From Meiothermus sp. (lineage in GTDB: Bacteria; Deinococcota; Deinococci; Deinococcales; Thermaceae), in NCBI RefSeq assembly GCF_026004115.1, contig NZ_BPIM01000001.1, forward strand, positions 2,956,501 to 3,020,500: DNA of 64,000 bases, given 5' to 3'. The notes below the pieces were generated by a model. The model worked only from the letters and a program-made list of their open reading frames with translations. It searched no databases and was not told the DNA's origin. Below, one piece after another: positions 1 to 11,147 of the stretch. The position numbers and the translations under genes were made by a program. Each line of letters opens with the position of its first letter. The stretch's first letter is position 1.

Positions 1-540
1 GGTAGCGAACCCTCCGGCCCGCACCAGACCGTTCGCGGCCCGCCCCTGTCCGTCGAAGGTCAGGCGGCTGAGCTTGTCGTACCAGGCATCCCAGCGCATC
101 ATAGTGCCGCCAGAAGGGCCATCCCAGACGAGGAGGGTGCTCTCGGGGTGCTCGCCCACTATCTGGGCACCCAGGTAGTCGTCATGGGCGTTGCGCTGGG
201 TGCGAAGGGTGGCAGTGATGCGGTAGCGCCCCGCCGGGAAGTAGAGCACGCTCCAGGGGTTATCCTTCACTGTCTTGAGGTTGTCAAGGGCCCGCTGGAT
301 GGCGGCGGTGTCGTCGCTCACCCCGTCCCCCTTAGCCCCGTAGTCCTTCACGCTTTTCCAGCTCGGGTAAGGGCCGCTGAACTCCTCGCCCCAGTCGGCG
401 GCAGGGGGAGGTGGGGTGCCGGGCGGGGAAGGTGGAGTGCTGGGCGGGGGAGGTGGAGTGCCGGGCTTGGTCTGGGCGCAGCCACCTAGGAGTGCCGCCA
501 GAGCCAGCAGGACGAGCAGGATACAACGAAGAGAGTTCAC
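1..540 (-). CDS. Pectate-lyase-superfamily beta-helix lipoprotein (3' part outside window)
   Basis: A GTG start at 540 follows a strong AGGAGGT Shine-Dalgarno, and the frame is open to the window edge (180 codons seen). The N-terminus is a lipoprotein signal ending in a GGC lipobox near residue 21, so the mature protein should be lipid-anchored outside the cytoplasmic membrane. A proline-rich linker of about 25 residues follows. Then comes the motif SVKDYGAKGDGVSDDTAAIQ, typical of the N-terminal strand of the Pectate_lyase_3 right-handed beta-helix family (polygalacturonase-like and phage-tailspike-like proteins). The family usually binds or cleaves polysaccharide. The catalytic part lies outside the window, so the substrate cannot be named. 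Confidence 0.75.
   Translation of the reverse strand, partial: MNSLRCILLVLLALAALLGGCAQTKPGTPPPPPSTPPSPPGTPPPPAADWGEEFSGPYPSWKSVKDYGAKGDGVSDDTAAIQRALDNLKTVKDNPWSVLYFPAGRYRITATLRTQRNAHDDYLGAQIVGEHPESTLLVWDGPSGGTMMRWDAWYDKLSRLTFDGQGRAANGLVRAGGFAT
407..469. repeat. Three tandem 21-bp units coding for a Pro-rich linker
   Basis: Three consecutive 21-bp units (407-427, 428-448, 449-469) differ at only a few positions. On the minus strand they encode the linker between lipobox and beta-helix domain, roughly PGTPPPP per unit. Copy number could vary between strains without breaking the reading frame. Confidence 0.8.
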
Positions 541-771
541 TTTGAACCTCCTAGGGCGGGGGTGTTGCATGAAACCATTCCACATAACCTCAAATCGAAT
601 CTATCACAAGGACGCTCAGGCAGCCCAGGAAGTGGTGTTAAGTTAATGTTTGATTAATACCGATTTACTCGGTCAGGCTGCGAGTTCTGGCAAAGGAGAT
701 AAATCAGGGGTATAGCGCCAGAGATAAGTTCTCGACGGCATTGGTAGAAGGTCATCTTGTGATTGATGTAC

Positions 772-2316
772 TCAATCCGTGATGCCTGCCATCAGGAGCC
801 CCAGCTTTTCCTCAGTGGCCTCGTTGGCTTTGAGTTCACCCATAATGCGGCCCTCAAACATGACCAGAATACGGTCGGACAGCGAGCGCACCTCGTTGAG
901 GTCGGCAGAGACCAGCAATACGGCCATGCCCGCATCCCTGGCCTTGACTATATTTTCGTGGATGAACTCGATCGCGCCAATGTCCACCCCACGGGTAGGC
1001 TGGGCAGCCACCAGCACCCGGGGCTTGCGGCTTAACTCGCGTCCCACGATTATTTTTTGAGCATTGCCACCCGAGTAGCGGCGGGCGGCCAGCTCGGTGC
1101 TTCGGGGGCGTACATCAAACCGCTCCACAATTTCGCGGCCTTCCTGTTCAATGATGTCAGCATCAATGAAACCTAAGAAGCCTGCGTTGGGCCTCTTGTA
1201 GTGGTCGCCCAAAATCAGGTTCTCGCGGGTAGTAAAGTCCAGCACCAGACCCCTGGAGTTGCGGTCTTCGGGGATGTGCGATACGCCCCATTCACGCACG
1301 ACTCGAGCGTTTGGCCGGAGGGTCTGCCCTTCGTACTCAATGGTGCCCTCATAAGGCCTCAAGCCCGTGATGGCCTCCACCAACTCGGTCTGGCCGTTGC
1401 CCTCCACACCTGCAATGCCCACAATCTCACCTGCCCGTACCTCAAACGAGACCCCATTAAGGCGGTGCTTTTTGTCTTTGCCGGGGATGGTCAGGTTGGA
1501 AACTTTCAGTACCGCCTCGCCGGGCTGGGCCTCGGTTTTGTCCACCGACAAAATCACCTCGCGCCCCACCATCATGCGGGCCAGTTGGGCCACATTGGTT
1601 TCGAGTGTGCTAACCGTACCGACTACCTTGCCATCCCGAATGACGGTCACACGGTTGGATAGCTTGATGACCTCGGCCAGCTTGTGGCTGATAAAAATGA
1701 CGGCGTTGCCCTGGTTCACGAAGCGGTGTAAGAAGTCAAAAAGCTCGTCGGCTTCCTGGGGTGTAAGCACGGCCGTAGGTTCGTCCAGAATCAGGATTTT
1801 TGCTTTGCGGTATAGCGCTTTGAGGATTTCCACCCGCTGCTGCAAGCCCACCGGCAGTTCCTCTACAGGCGTATCGAGGGGCAGGTCGAACTCGAGGTCT
1901 TTCATCAAGCTCTCGACCTCAGCGCGGGCCTGGGCCAGGTTGAGCTGGGCCCCCTGGGTAGGCTCGGACCCCAGAATCACGTTTTCCAGCACGGTAAAAG
2001 GGTCTACCAGCATGAAGTGTTGGTGCACCATCCCAATGCCCTGGGCAATGGCATCGCCCGGTTCAGTGATGTTAACTTTCTGGCCATTAACCCAGATTTC
2101 ACCCTGATCGGGTTTGACCAGGCCGTACACAATCTTCATCAGGGTGGACTTACCCGCTCCGTTTTCGCCCACTACCGCCAGCACCTCGCCCCAGCGCACA
2201 TCCAGCGAGATATGGTCGTTGGCGAGCACCAGGGGGTAGCGTTTGGTGATGTTTTTGAGCTCGAGGGCCACCGCACCCTTTTCCTGCGGTTTGGGGTCGG
2301 AGACGGTATTGTTCAT
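772..2316 (-). CDS. BMP/nucleoside-type ABC transporter ATP-binding protein (double ABC)
   Basis: This 514-residue protein has two fused ABC domains, as in the RbsA/XylG/YufO group that energises sugar and nucleoside importers. The first half has Walker [10 protein letters not shown] (residues about 50-58) and a Walker B ending [10 protein letters not shown]. The second half has a degenerate Walker A (GVEGNGQTE) and signature RYSGGNAQK, which is the normal asymmetry of this family. The start is set at the ATG at 2316, preceded by GAGG, rather than at an upstream in-frame ATG. It lies downstream of the BMP substrate-binding gene but is separated from it by a terminator-like hairpin and a repeat. 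No permease gene follows it in this window. Confidence 0.9.
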   Translation of the reverse strand: MNNTVSDPKPQEKGAVALELKNITKRYPLVLANDHISLDVRWGEVLAVVGENGAGKSTLMKIVYGLVKPDQGEIWVNGQKVNITEPGDAIAQGIGMVHQHFMLVDPFTVLENVILGSEPTQGAQLNLAQARAEVESLMKDLEFDLPLDTPVEELPVGLQQRVEILKALYRKAKILILDEPTAVLTPQEADELFDFLHRFVNQGNAVIFISHKLAEVIKLSNRVTVIRDGKVVGTVSTLETNVAQLARMMVGREVILSVDKTEAQPGEAVLKVSNLTIPGKDKKHRLNGVSFEVRAGEIVGIAGVEGNGQTELVEAITGLRPYEGTIEYEGQTLRPNARVVREWGVSHIPEDRNSRGLVLDFTTRENLILGDHYKRPNAGFLGFIDADIIEQEGREIVERFDVRPRSTELAARRYSGGNAQKIIVGRELSRKPRVLVAAQPTRGVDIGAIEFIHENIVKARDAGMAVLLVSADLNEVRSLSDRILVMFEGRIMGELKANEATEEKLGLLMAGITD

Positions 2317-2366
2317 GCCCCTCATCATACAGTCAAGCCTTACGCTGTCACAGCCGAAGGCCAGTA

Positions 2367-2533
2367 ATACCAAATTCACACGAACCCCTTGCCTTCTTCC
2401 CGGTGAGAGAAGGTGGCGACACCCCGACCACGCTATTTACAAACAGCGATAAGAACGTGATTGGCCGCATCTGGGGTGTCGCCCGATGAGGGAGCCTGGG
2501 ACGCCCTCAAAGCTAACTGCCCAAGTTTGGTAT
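2367..2533. repeat. Possible small inverted-repeat element between ABC genes
   Basis: The segment is bounded by ATACCAAA (2367-2374) and TTTGGTAT (2526-2533). Inside is a perfect 11-bp inverted repeat GGCGACACCCC (2415-2425) / GGGGTGTCGCC (2473-2483). No second copy is seen in the window and no clear target duplication, so it may be a mobile-element remnant or simply a structured intergenic region. Confidence 0.35.
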
Positions 2534-2553
2534 AAACGAAAAGAGAGGAATTG

Positions 2554-2581
2554 AAAAACGCCCAGGGAGAATCCCTGGGCG
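2554..2581 (-). terminator. Rho-independent terminator after the BMP gene
   Basis: Read on the minus strand, a perfect 10-bp stem (2559-2568 with 2572-2581, loop of 3) is followed by five T. It lies 16 bases past the stop of the substrate-binding gene. This would keep binding-protein mRNA more abundant than that of the ATPase downstream. Confidence 0.85.
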
Positions 2582-2596
2582 CTATCTAGAGCCAGA

Positions 2597-3730
<1,134 letters not shown>

Positions 3731-3792
3731 GCGATTCGCCTCCATCTACTTGTGAACAACACAAGTTCTGAACTGGCTGTTAGCCGAAGCGC

Positions 3793-3822
3793 ATTATAGA
3801 GCAGAAATCATGAGGCTTGAAA
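3793..3822 (-). promoter_or_regulatory. Probable promoter of the BMP gene
   Basis: On the minus strand a -10 TATAAT (3793-3798) stands 18 bp from TTTCAA (3817-3822). The -10 is consensus and the -35 is weak. Repeat element family B begins 17 bp upstream of the -35. Confidence 0.55.
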
Positions 3823-3839
3823 GGGGCTTGACAAAAGAA

Positions 3840-4003
3840 CAGGGCCGGTGCGTGAACCCTCGCAAACCTCAGCCAGGAGCACTTCAAGCGCTTAGTGTTG
3901 GAAAAAATGCTCGTAGGTAGGCTACCTGGCTAGGGGTTATACCCCCACCTGGCCTCCCCCGCTGGGGGAGGAATGCGTGGTTTTACTTTATGCACTGGCC
4001 CTG
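3840..4003 (-). mobile_element. Family B MITE-like element with perfect 10-bp target duplication
   Basis: This 164-bp element has terminal inverted repeats CAGGGCCGGTG / CACTGGCCCTG (10 of 11 match) and is flanked on both sides by GACAAAAGAA (3830-3839 and 4004-4013). It carries an internal hairpin built on CTCCCCC/GGGGGAG and no open frame. Read on the minus strand it aligns almost end to end with 45233-45395 and, with a degraded end, with 28831-28981. It is a non-autonomous element; the 10-bp duplication would fit an IS4-like transposase, but no parent element is in the window. Confidence 0.85.
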
Positions 4004-4056
4004 GACAAAAGAAGGAAGCATACCTCTGGCATTTTGAGACCGGCTACGACACCGAT

Positions 4057-6088
<2,032 letters not shown>

Positions 6089-6123
6089 ATCCTCGAACTC
6101 ATACCTCCAAGCGCGCCGAGGTT

Positions 6124-6372
6124 ATACCGGATTCAAAAAGATAGTCATCAAACCAAAAAATCCAGAGGCTATCTTTTTGAATCCTAAGTACAACAACCTT
6201 AGGAATTTGCTCTACCCGAAAAGGGGAGCCCATAAGCTGCGCCGCTTTGAAGACCGGCCACTTCTTTCGCCGAAACCGTCACGACAAAAATCTAATGTGG
6301 GCGCACTTAGAGCACTCCTTTCAGTCGGGTTAGTTCGCCGCCGTATGGCGGCGAACTAACCGAATCTGGTAT
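6124..6372 (+). repeat. Family C hairpin repeat, copy 1 (carries nested family A element)
   Basis: Outer ends are ATACCGGATTC (6124) and GAATCTGGTAT (ending 6372), an inverted repeat matching at 10 of 11 positions. Removing the nested element at 6187-6307 leaves about 125 bp with two strong stems: a 16-bp stem around AAAAAGATAG/CTATCTTTTT and a 14-bp stem GTTAGTTCGCCGCC/GGCGGCGAACTAAC. Related copies lie at 37403, 38521 (partial), 43535 (inverted) and 45072. No direct target duplication is obvious. Its right end touches the stop codon of the convergent G8-domain gene. Confidence 0.85.
6187..6307. mobile_element. Family A MITE, 121 bp, TA target duplication, nested in repeat C
   Basis: The element runs from AGTACAACAAC to GTGGGCGCACT and is flanked by TA (6185-6186, 6308-6309). 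Other copies of repeat C have the uninterrupted sequence CCTAGAGCACTCC at this point, so the empty site is directly visible. The ends form a degenerate inverted repeat (15 of 24 positions). A second copy is at 51255-51376, also flanked by TA. TA duplication points to an IS630/Tc1-mariner-type transposase acting in trans. Confidence 0.85.
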
Positions 6373-8921
6373 TACTTGCAAAGGTCGTTGCGGCAAATGT
6401 CTAGTACGGCCCAGTCGCGGCCTGGCTGATTGCGCACCACCAGCTTCACAAAAACACTGCCGCCTTCACTCCAGTAGCGGTCCCCTGAGCTGGCTTCGAA
6501 ATCGCTCCGGGAAGCCGCACGCGGTAGTTTGTTGCGATTGTCGATCCAGTAGTCACGGTATATGAAGGGTTCCCCAGTGTAGGGTATAGCCAGGGTAATG
6601 AAGTCTTCCGGTGCACTATCATCAAAACGCAGCTTGAGTTTGTTGGGAACGGTTCCTGTCACGCCCAGGGTATAGGTACGGCCCTTGATGACGCTCGCGC
6701 CAAAATTGAGATTATCGCCGCTCCTGGGGGTACCCCACATTCGGAATACCGGATTGCTACCATCGTTGCGGGTCAGCGAGACTGGGGCGATATTGCCGCC
6801 GCTTTCGTTGTAGATGTAAAGCCGACCATAGCTGTAGTTGCAGATGCCCGCATTCCACTCGGCCTGCAATGTGCAGTTGGTGTCGAGCAGGAAGGGATTG
6901 TTGAGGACGATGGCACGACCCGGGCTCCCACTAACCGAGCCATCAACATCCACAAAAACCCCGCCCCGGTAGCCATCGGCGTTGTCGTCGTTGGCCACCT
7001 CCTCGGGGGTGGGCTCTGGTCTGGGAGGAAGGTAGACCGGCTTGGCGTTATTGAAACGCGCTCCCTGCGCAAAATTGCGGCTATCAATGGCAAAATCGGT
7101 AAAGCGCAGGTAGCTCATGGCCGCGGCCTCGCGCGTGGCGGTCTGGCCACCCTGGGCATTCTGGATTTGCAGGGGTTGGAAGTTGACAAACTGCACGTTG
7201 CGGAAGCCAATCTTGCCGTCGTAGAACTCAAAACCCCGGATGGGAAAGTTGTCCTGGATGGGGCCGCCATTGCTGGCTGCCCAGGGCCTGGGCAGACTGC
7301 GGCCATCCGCCCCACGAAACTCCCAGCTTTCGGGGAAGCCCCGGTTGGCACTATCGCCCACTATCAGCGAGTCTTCCAGGGTACTCTCCGAGGAGGCAAA
7401 GGTCACCCCTATGGCATTGTCGGCCAGTTTAGCTCCGACTACTTTATGATTAATACCCCTTAGCCAAGCGGCATTCCCGCGATTTTTGTAGGCGGTAAAG
7501 TTCTTGAACTCGGCCAAAACGGGCGGGTTCTTGGCGTCGTCGTACTGGTTCTGGCCGTCGGCGGGGTTGGTGCGGGGGTTGTAATAGGTGGGCTCGGATT
7601 CCAGGGTGTTTTTGTTGGGGCCGCGGTCTACCATCAGCCCGTCCCAGTTGGAGTGGGCGACATTGCCCGAGAACTCGCCGAGCGGGGTGCGGCGGGGCCA
7701 GATGGTAGTGGTGGCCGAAGGGCCGGTGGGGTTTTCGGGCAGGGCATACCAGAAGCCGGTGTGGTGCGAACCTGCGGCCACATTGTTGCGCACGATGTTG
7801 TCGGGGTGGCCGATCCAGAAGGTGGCGGGGTTGGTGTCGGTGGGAATGATCGGGCGTTCGCCCTGCTGGCTGTTGGGGCGCCGGGTCAGAATGCCCAGGT
7901 TGTTCTCGAGCAAGTTTTTGGTTTCGGCGCTGTCCTCGAGGAAATAACAGTGCCCCACAGCGTTGTAAGCCACGTTGCCCACCACTTCCACTCGGCTGGT
8001 GCCGTGAATGGTGACGCAACGGTTGAAGCTATTGTGGATGGAAGACTGCTTGAGGTACTGCCCCGGAGCGTCGCCCATCAGGTGCCAGTGGATGGGATAG
8101 CGGGCCAGTGTGTTGCGCTGGCCCATGCGCAGCAGCTCCACACCCGAAACACGCAGGGTGCCCCCCTGCATGGACATGATGTGACCTCCAAAACCGCTCT
8201 GGCTCGAGGCCTCGTCCCCCTGGATGGTGATGTTGCGGCTCAGCAAGCCCACCTCCCCGCGTTGATCCACCCCATAGGTAACCTCGCCAAAATGGGGGTA
8301 TCGGAGGGCCGTGTCGAGGGTGATGGTGTTGCCTGCAATGGCGGTGATGGTTCTGACTTCTGCCTGTTCAGGGTTGAAATCGGTGGAGGCCAGCACGATG
8401 CGGTCTCCTACCCGCCATCCACTGGGATCCAGCACGGTTATGCGGTTAGAACCGGCAGCCACGCTCCCGCTCAGTTTGGTCCAGCCATTGCGGGGCTCCC
8501 CATGCAAATCCAGCACACCCCCCATTATCACGCCAATCACTTTGCTGCCCATGCCCATGATATTTTCGTTGGGGTTGTTGCCGGTAAGGGTCAGGACGGC
8601 TCGGTTGCGGAAGGGCTGGCTGGGGGTGCCGATCTCGAGCTTTCCGTGCACCATGATCCAGTCGGCGCTGAGCTGTAAATCCTTGTTGTCAAAGCGCAAT
8701 ACGCCGTAGATTTTAAGCCCCTTGAGTGCCGGCGGGTTGACATCAAGCGTCACGGCCAGGTCGGCGGGGATGTTCACCACCTCACCCTGACGGGGTACTT
8801 GTCCAGCGGGCCAGATTTTGGGATCCGACCATAGCCCCGACCGGGTGGGATTGGTGCCTGTATCTTGCAGCGAACATGCTGTAGCGCTCAGCAAGATTGT
8901 TAGCCAAAGCCAGTGTTTCAC
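6372..8921 (-). CDS. G8-domain right-handed beta-helix lipoprotein (CEMIP-like)
   Basis: The GTG start at 8921 follows GGAGG. The protein has 849 residues with a lipobox LSATAC (Cys16), so it is probably anchored outside the membrane. Residues about 27-150 look like a G8 domain (SGLWSDPKIWPAGQVPRQG and following conserved Gly/Trp pattern). They are followed by a long parallel beta-helix region with repeated asparagine-rich turns and the motif YPIHWHLMGD. This architecture is known from animal CEMIP/TMEM2 and PKHD1-type proteins and from scattered bacteria. CEMIP is involved in hyaluronan breakdown; whether this protein cleaves a polysaccharide is inference. The coding region ends inside repeat C. 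Confidence 0.75.
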   Translation of the reverse strand: MKHWLWLTILLSATACSLQDTGTNPTRSGLWSDPKIWPAGQVPRQGEVVNIPADLAVTLDVNPPALKGLKIYGVLRFDNKDLQLSADWIMVHGKLEIGTPSQPFRNRAVLTLTGNNPNENIMGMGSKVIGVIMGGVLDLHGEPRNGWTKLSGSVAAGSNRITVLDPSGWRVGDRIVLASTDFNPEQAEVRTITAIAGNTITLDTALRYPHFGEVTYGVDQRGEVGLLSRNITIQGDEASSQSGFGGHIMSMQGGTLRVSGVELLRMGQRNTLARYPIHWHLMGDAPGQYLKQSSIHNSFNRCVTIHGTSRVEVVGNVAYNAVGHCYFLEDSAETKNLLENNLGILTRRPNSQQGERPIIPTDTNPATFWIGHPDNIVRNNVAAGSHHTGFWYALPENPTGPSATTTIWPRRTPLGEFSGNVAHSNWDGLMVDRGPNKNTLESEPTYYNPRTNPADGQNQYDDAKNPPVLAEFKNFTAYKNRGNAAWLRGINHKVVGAKLADNAIGVTFASSESTLEDSLIVGDSANRGFPESWEFRGADGRSLPRPWAASNGGPIQDNFPIRGFEFYDGKIGFRNVQFVNFQPLQIQNAQGGQTATREAAAMSYLRFTDFAIDSRNFAQGARFNNAKPVYLPPRPEPTPEEVANDDNADGYRGGVFVDVDGSVSGSPGRAIVLNNPFLLDTNCTLQAEWNAGICNYSYGRLYIYNESGGNIAPVSLTRNDGSNPVFRMWGTPRSGDNLNFGASVIKGRTYTLGVTGTVPNKLKLRFDDSAPEDFITLAIPYTGEPFIYRDYWIDNRNKLPRAASRSDFEASSGDRYWSEGGSVFVKLVVRNQPGRDWAVLDICRNDLCK

Positions 8922-9304
8922 GGGTTCCTCCAGGTGTGGGTTATCGCGAAGAAATGCTGGTACAGCAGTAACATTCTAGACCGATGGTATGACAAATAGT
9001 GGTTGTAGTCCACTCGTTTGGCACTGATTAAGGCAGGGTTTAGCCTCTTAACGCCAGTATGAGAATTTTAGTAGTTTCTCAAGAGAGCAGTTTCGGCTTT
9101 CGCGGCCCTGGCCATAGGAAAAGCAGGTCGGTTCGAGCCACCTTATACCAGTTCTTTTGGGCGAGGCCACTGATTGGGGGAATGATGCCAGGCGCCTTTA
9201 AAGGTTGATTGCTCGTGTATTTCTCCATTTAGACCTTGACGCTAACGCCTGGTACTCGGTCAACCCCTAAAAGGCCTTGTGCATTTGCCAGCTCAAGGCT
9301 TACC
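8922..9304. other. Intergenic region without recognisable genes
   Basis: About 380 bp between the G8-domain gene (minus) and the tRNA-Pro promoter. No reading frame with family resemblance, no RNA gene and no repeat copy was seen, apart from a lone ATACCAG at 9145-9151 resembling a repeat C end. Confidence 0.5.
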
Positions 9305-9333
9305 TAGACAAAGCCTCGAGTCCACTCTATACT
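9305..9333 (+). promoter_or_regulatory. Promoter of tRNA-Pro
   Basis: TAGACA (9305-9310), 17-bp spacer, TATACT (9328-9333), 16 bases before the mature tRNA 5' end. Confidence 0.75.
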
Positions 9334-9349
9334 CATAAACTGCTGGTGC

Positions 9350-9426
9350 CGAGGAGTAGCGCAGCCTGGTAGCGCACCTGCTTCGGGAGCAGGGGGTCGC
9401 TGGTTCGAATCCAGTCTCCTCGACCA
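9350..9426 (+). tRNA. tRNA-Pro (CGG), CCA encoded
   Basis: Acceptor stem CGAGGAG pairs with CTCCTCG. The anticodon stem CCTGC/GCAGG encloses TTCGGGA with anticodon CGG at 9384-9386. The T arm contains GGTTCGAATCC, and CCA is encoded at 9424-9426. A terminator follows directly. Confidence 0.95.
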
Positions 9427-9430
9427 ATAG

Positions 9431-9454
9431 ACCCCACGATTCGTGGGGTTTTTT
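9431..9454 (+). terminator. Terminator of tRNA-Pro
   Basis: Perfect 9-bp stem ACCCCACGA/TCGTGGGGT followed by a run of six T. Confidence 0.9.
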
Positions 9455-9596
9455 GACAAACCTTCCAAGGCTCTTCTCACGGGCTTCAAATAACGATTGG
9501 TGAAACTCAGTTCTGCGATAAACTGCTACCGGGTAGAAACTCCTGAAATGCAGCAGGGCCGGCAGCAGGTCATGGCCCCAGTACAACAGATAAGTC

Positions 9597-9971
9597 ATGA
9601 AACGTTTGCTCGTCTTTTTGTGGGTTCTCACCATCGTCGGTCTGGTGGCGGGCCAGTCGAGCGTTTATCGCCTGCGGGTGGTTTCCTGGAGTTGTAAAGC
9701 CTTTGCTCGAGGGGTACTGGTGCAGGGTACGGTCAAGAATATTAGCTCCCGGTCTTTGCAAGACCTGAGGGCGAGCGTAAGGGTAATTGGGCCTGGGCTT
9801 CGCATGGCCAGCAATTCCGCTGCGTTGCAAGACCGCAACTTGATGCCTGGAGAAGTGGCCCCTTTTGAGGTGCGGATTCGTACTGGTTTTGACTCGGTCA
9901 ATCGGTGTGAGTTGTGGTTTCGCAACCCTCGAGTGGTGCAAATTGCTTCCCTGGTTCCCAGCCCCCGCTGA
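9597..9971 (+). CDS. Small exported protein, FxLYD-like, paralogue 1
   Basis: This 124-residue protein has a clear signal peptide (MKRLLVFLWVLTIVGLVAG, about 19 residues). The mature part is one beta-rich domain with the pattern LRVVSWSCK...GTVKNISSRSLQDLRASVRV...FEVRI...CELWFRNPRVVQI. The N-S-S-x-x-L-x-D/N-hydrophobic stretch resembles FxLYD-type extracellular immunoglobulin-like domains. Two cysteines (about 33 and 105) are shared with the next gene and may form a disulfide. The function is unknown. It is probably a tandem duplicate of 10172-10576. Confidence 0.65.
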   Translation: MKRLLVFLWVLTIVGLVAGQSSVYRLRVVSWSCKAFARGVLVQGTVKNISSRSLQDLRASVRVIGPGLRMASNSAALQDRNLMPGEVAPFEVRIRTGFDSVNRCELWFRNPRVVQIASLVPSPR

Positions 9972-10171
9972 GTATTTCCAAGGAATGCCGGACCCTGCAA
10001 CCAGCCCGGCTCACATGGAGGTGTTGTATCTGTAAGCCCGCCGATGGGCCGATGGGTAGATGGGCCTCACGGCCTTCACATCCTCACAGGATCAGCCGGG
10101 AGGTGGACAGGAAGTATCGGATATGGGGCCTGGTTTTAGGAGTAACGTCGGTTCTTTGGTAGCATTGAGGT

Positions 10172-10576
10172 ATGAACAAAGCCGTTATTTTTGTGGCGTT
10201 GACGTTGTTAATGGGACTGGGTCAGGCGCAGGGTACGGTCTACAAGCTTCGGGTCAGCGAGTGGAGTTGCGCCCTCAACACCAGCGGTGCCATGGTGGCA
10301 CGAGGTACGGTGGTCAATCAGTCGGGGCAAACCCTGAACAATGTTCGAATCAACCTGCGCGTAACCGACAAGGAGGTTACCACGGTGAATGGGGTGCCCA
10401 ATCGCCGGGTTTATGGCACTAATTCAGCCCCCATCGCGGTGCGCAGCCTGGCCAATGGGGCCAGCAGCCGGTTTGAAGTACAGGTCAAGCCCAGTCAAAC
10501 GCGCAATGTGCAATGCCAGATCTGGTTCCGTAGTCCGGACATGGTGCAGATTCCGACTCGAGTTCCCGGGCAGTGA
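10172..10576 (+). CDS. Small exported protein, FxLYD-like, paralogue 2
   Basis: This 134-residue secreted protein is homologous over its whole length to the preceding gene. It has signal peptide MNKAVIFVALTLLMGLGQAQ, then YKLRVSEWSCA, GTVVNQSGQTLNNVRINLRV, FEVQVKPSQTRNVQCQIWFR and a terminal PDMVQIPTRVPG. The central loop is about ten residues longer than in paralogue 1. A TAGCAT box (10160-10165) ends 6 bases before the ATG, which suggests a leaderless transcript, although GAGG also lies just before the start. rsmD follows after 16 bases. The function is unknown. Confidence 0.7.
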   Translation: MNKAVIFVALTLLMGLGQAQGTVYKLRVSEWSCALNTSGAMVARGTVVNQSGQTLNNVRINLRVTDKEVTTVNGVPNRRVYGTNSAPIAVRSLANGASSRFEVQVKPSQTRNVQCQIWFRSPDMVQIPTRVPGQ

Positions 10577-10592
10577 TCCTGAGGGTGCTACG

Positions 10593-11147
10593 GTGCTGCG
10601 AATTCTGGGCGGAACGGCCAAAGGGGTTGTGCTAAAAGTACCGCAATCGGCGCGACCGAGTCCGGTACGGCTACGCAAGGCCCTGTTTGACTATTTGCGT
10701 TTTCGCTATCCACGCAGGGGTAGCTTTCTGGATTTGTATGCGGGCAGTGGCGCAATAGGGCTCGAGGCCGCCTCGGAGGGTTTTGAGACCACCTTGGTGG
10801 AAAAAGATCGTCTGGCCATTCAGTGTCTGCGTGAGAATGCTGCTAAAGCCCGCCTAAAGGTTCGGATTGAGGGGAAGGCTGTGGAGGATTATTTACTGGA
10901 CGCGAAAAGGCGGGATTTGCGCTTTACCGTGGCCTTCATGGCCCCGCCCTACCCCCACAATCTGGTGCAGGATTTTGAGCGTTTGCTCGAGGCTGGAATT
11001 GTCGAACCGGGTGGTATTTATATTTTGCAGCATCCCACCGAACTGACCCTGCCAATGGGGGAGCGTAGAGAGTATGGCTTTAATACCATTAGTATCGTTG
11101 AAGCCAAAACGGTTGCAGATGAAATACAACCCACCACTCAGAAATAA
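10593..11147 (+). CDS. rsmD: RsmD-family 16S rRNA (guanine-N2)-methyltransferase
   Basis: This 184-residue protein resembles RsmD, which methylates G966 of 16S rRNA with SAM as donor. N-terminal motif RILGGTAKG, then RPSPVRLRKALFDYL (family T-D-R-x-x-E-A-L-F region) and the SAM-binding motif FLDLYAGSGAIGLEA are present. The usual catalytic D/N-P-P-F/Y motif reads APPY here (FMAPPYPHN), so the first residue is Ala. The start is set at GTG 10593, which follows GAGGGTG; the open frame extends further upstream but overlaps the previous gene. coaD follows, a common pairing in bacteria. Confidence 0.9.
   Translation: MLRILGGTAKGVVLKVPQSARPSPVRLRKALFDYLRFRYPRRGSFLDLYAGSGAIGLEAASEGFETTLVEKDRLAIQCLRENAAKARLKVRIEGKAVEDYLLDAKRRDLRFTVAFMAPPYPHNLVQDFERLLEAGIVEPGGIYILQHPTELTLPMGERREYGFNTISIVEAKTVADEIQPTTQK

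Noticed and set aside
1367-2107. Plus-strand open frame (246 codons) opposite the ABC ATPase gene
   Set aside because: Serine/threonine-rich antisense shadow with no start signal or family match.
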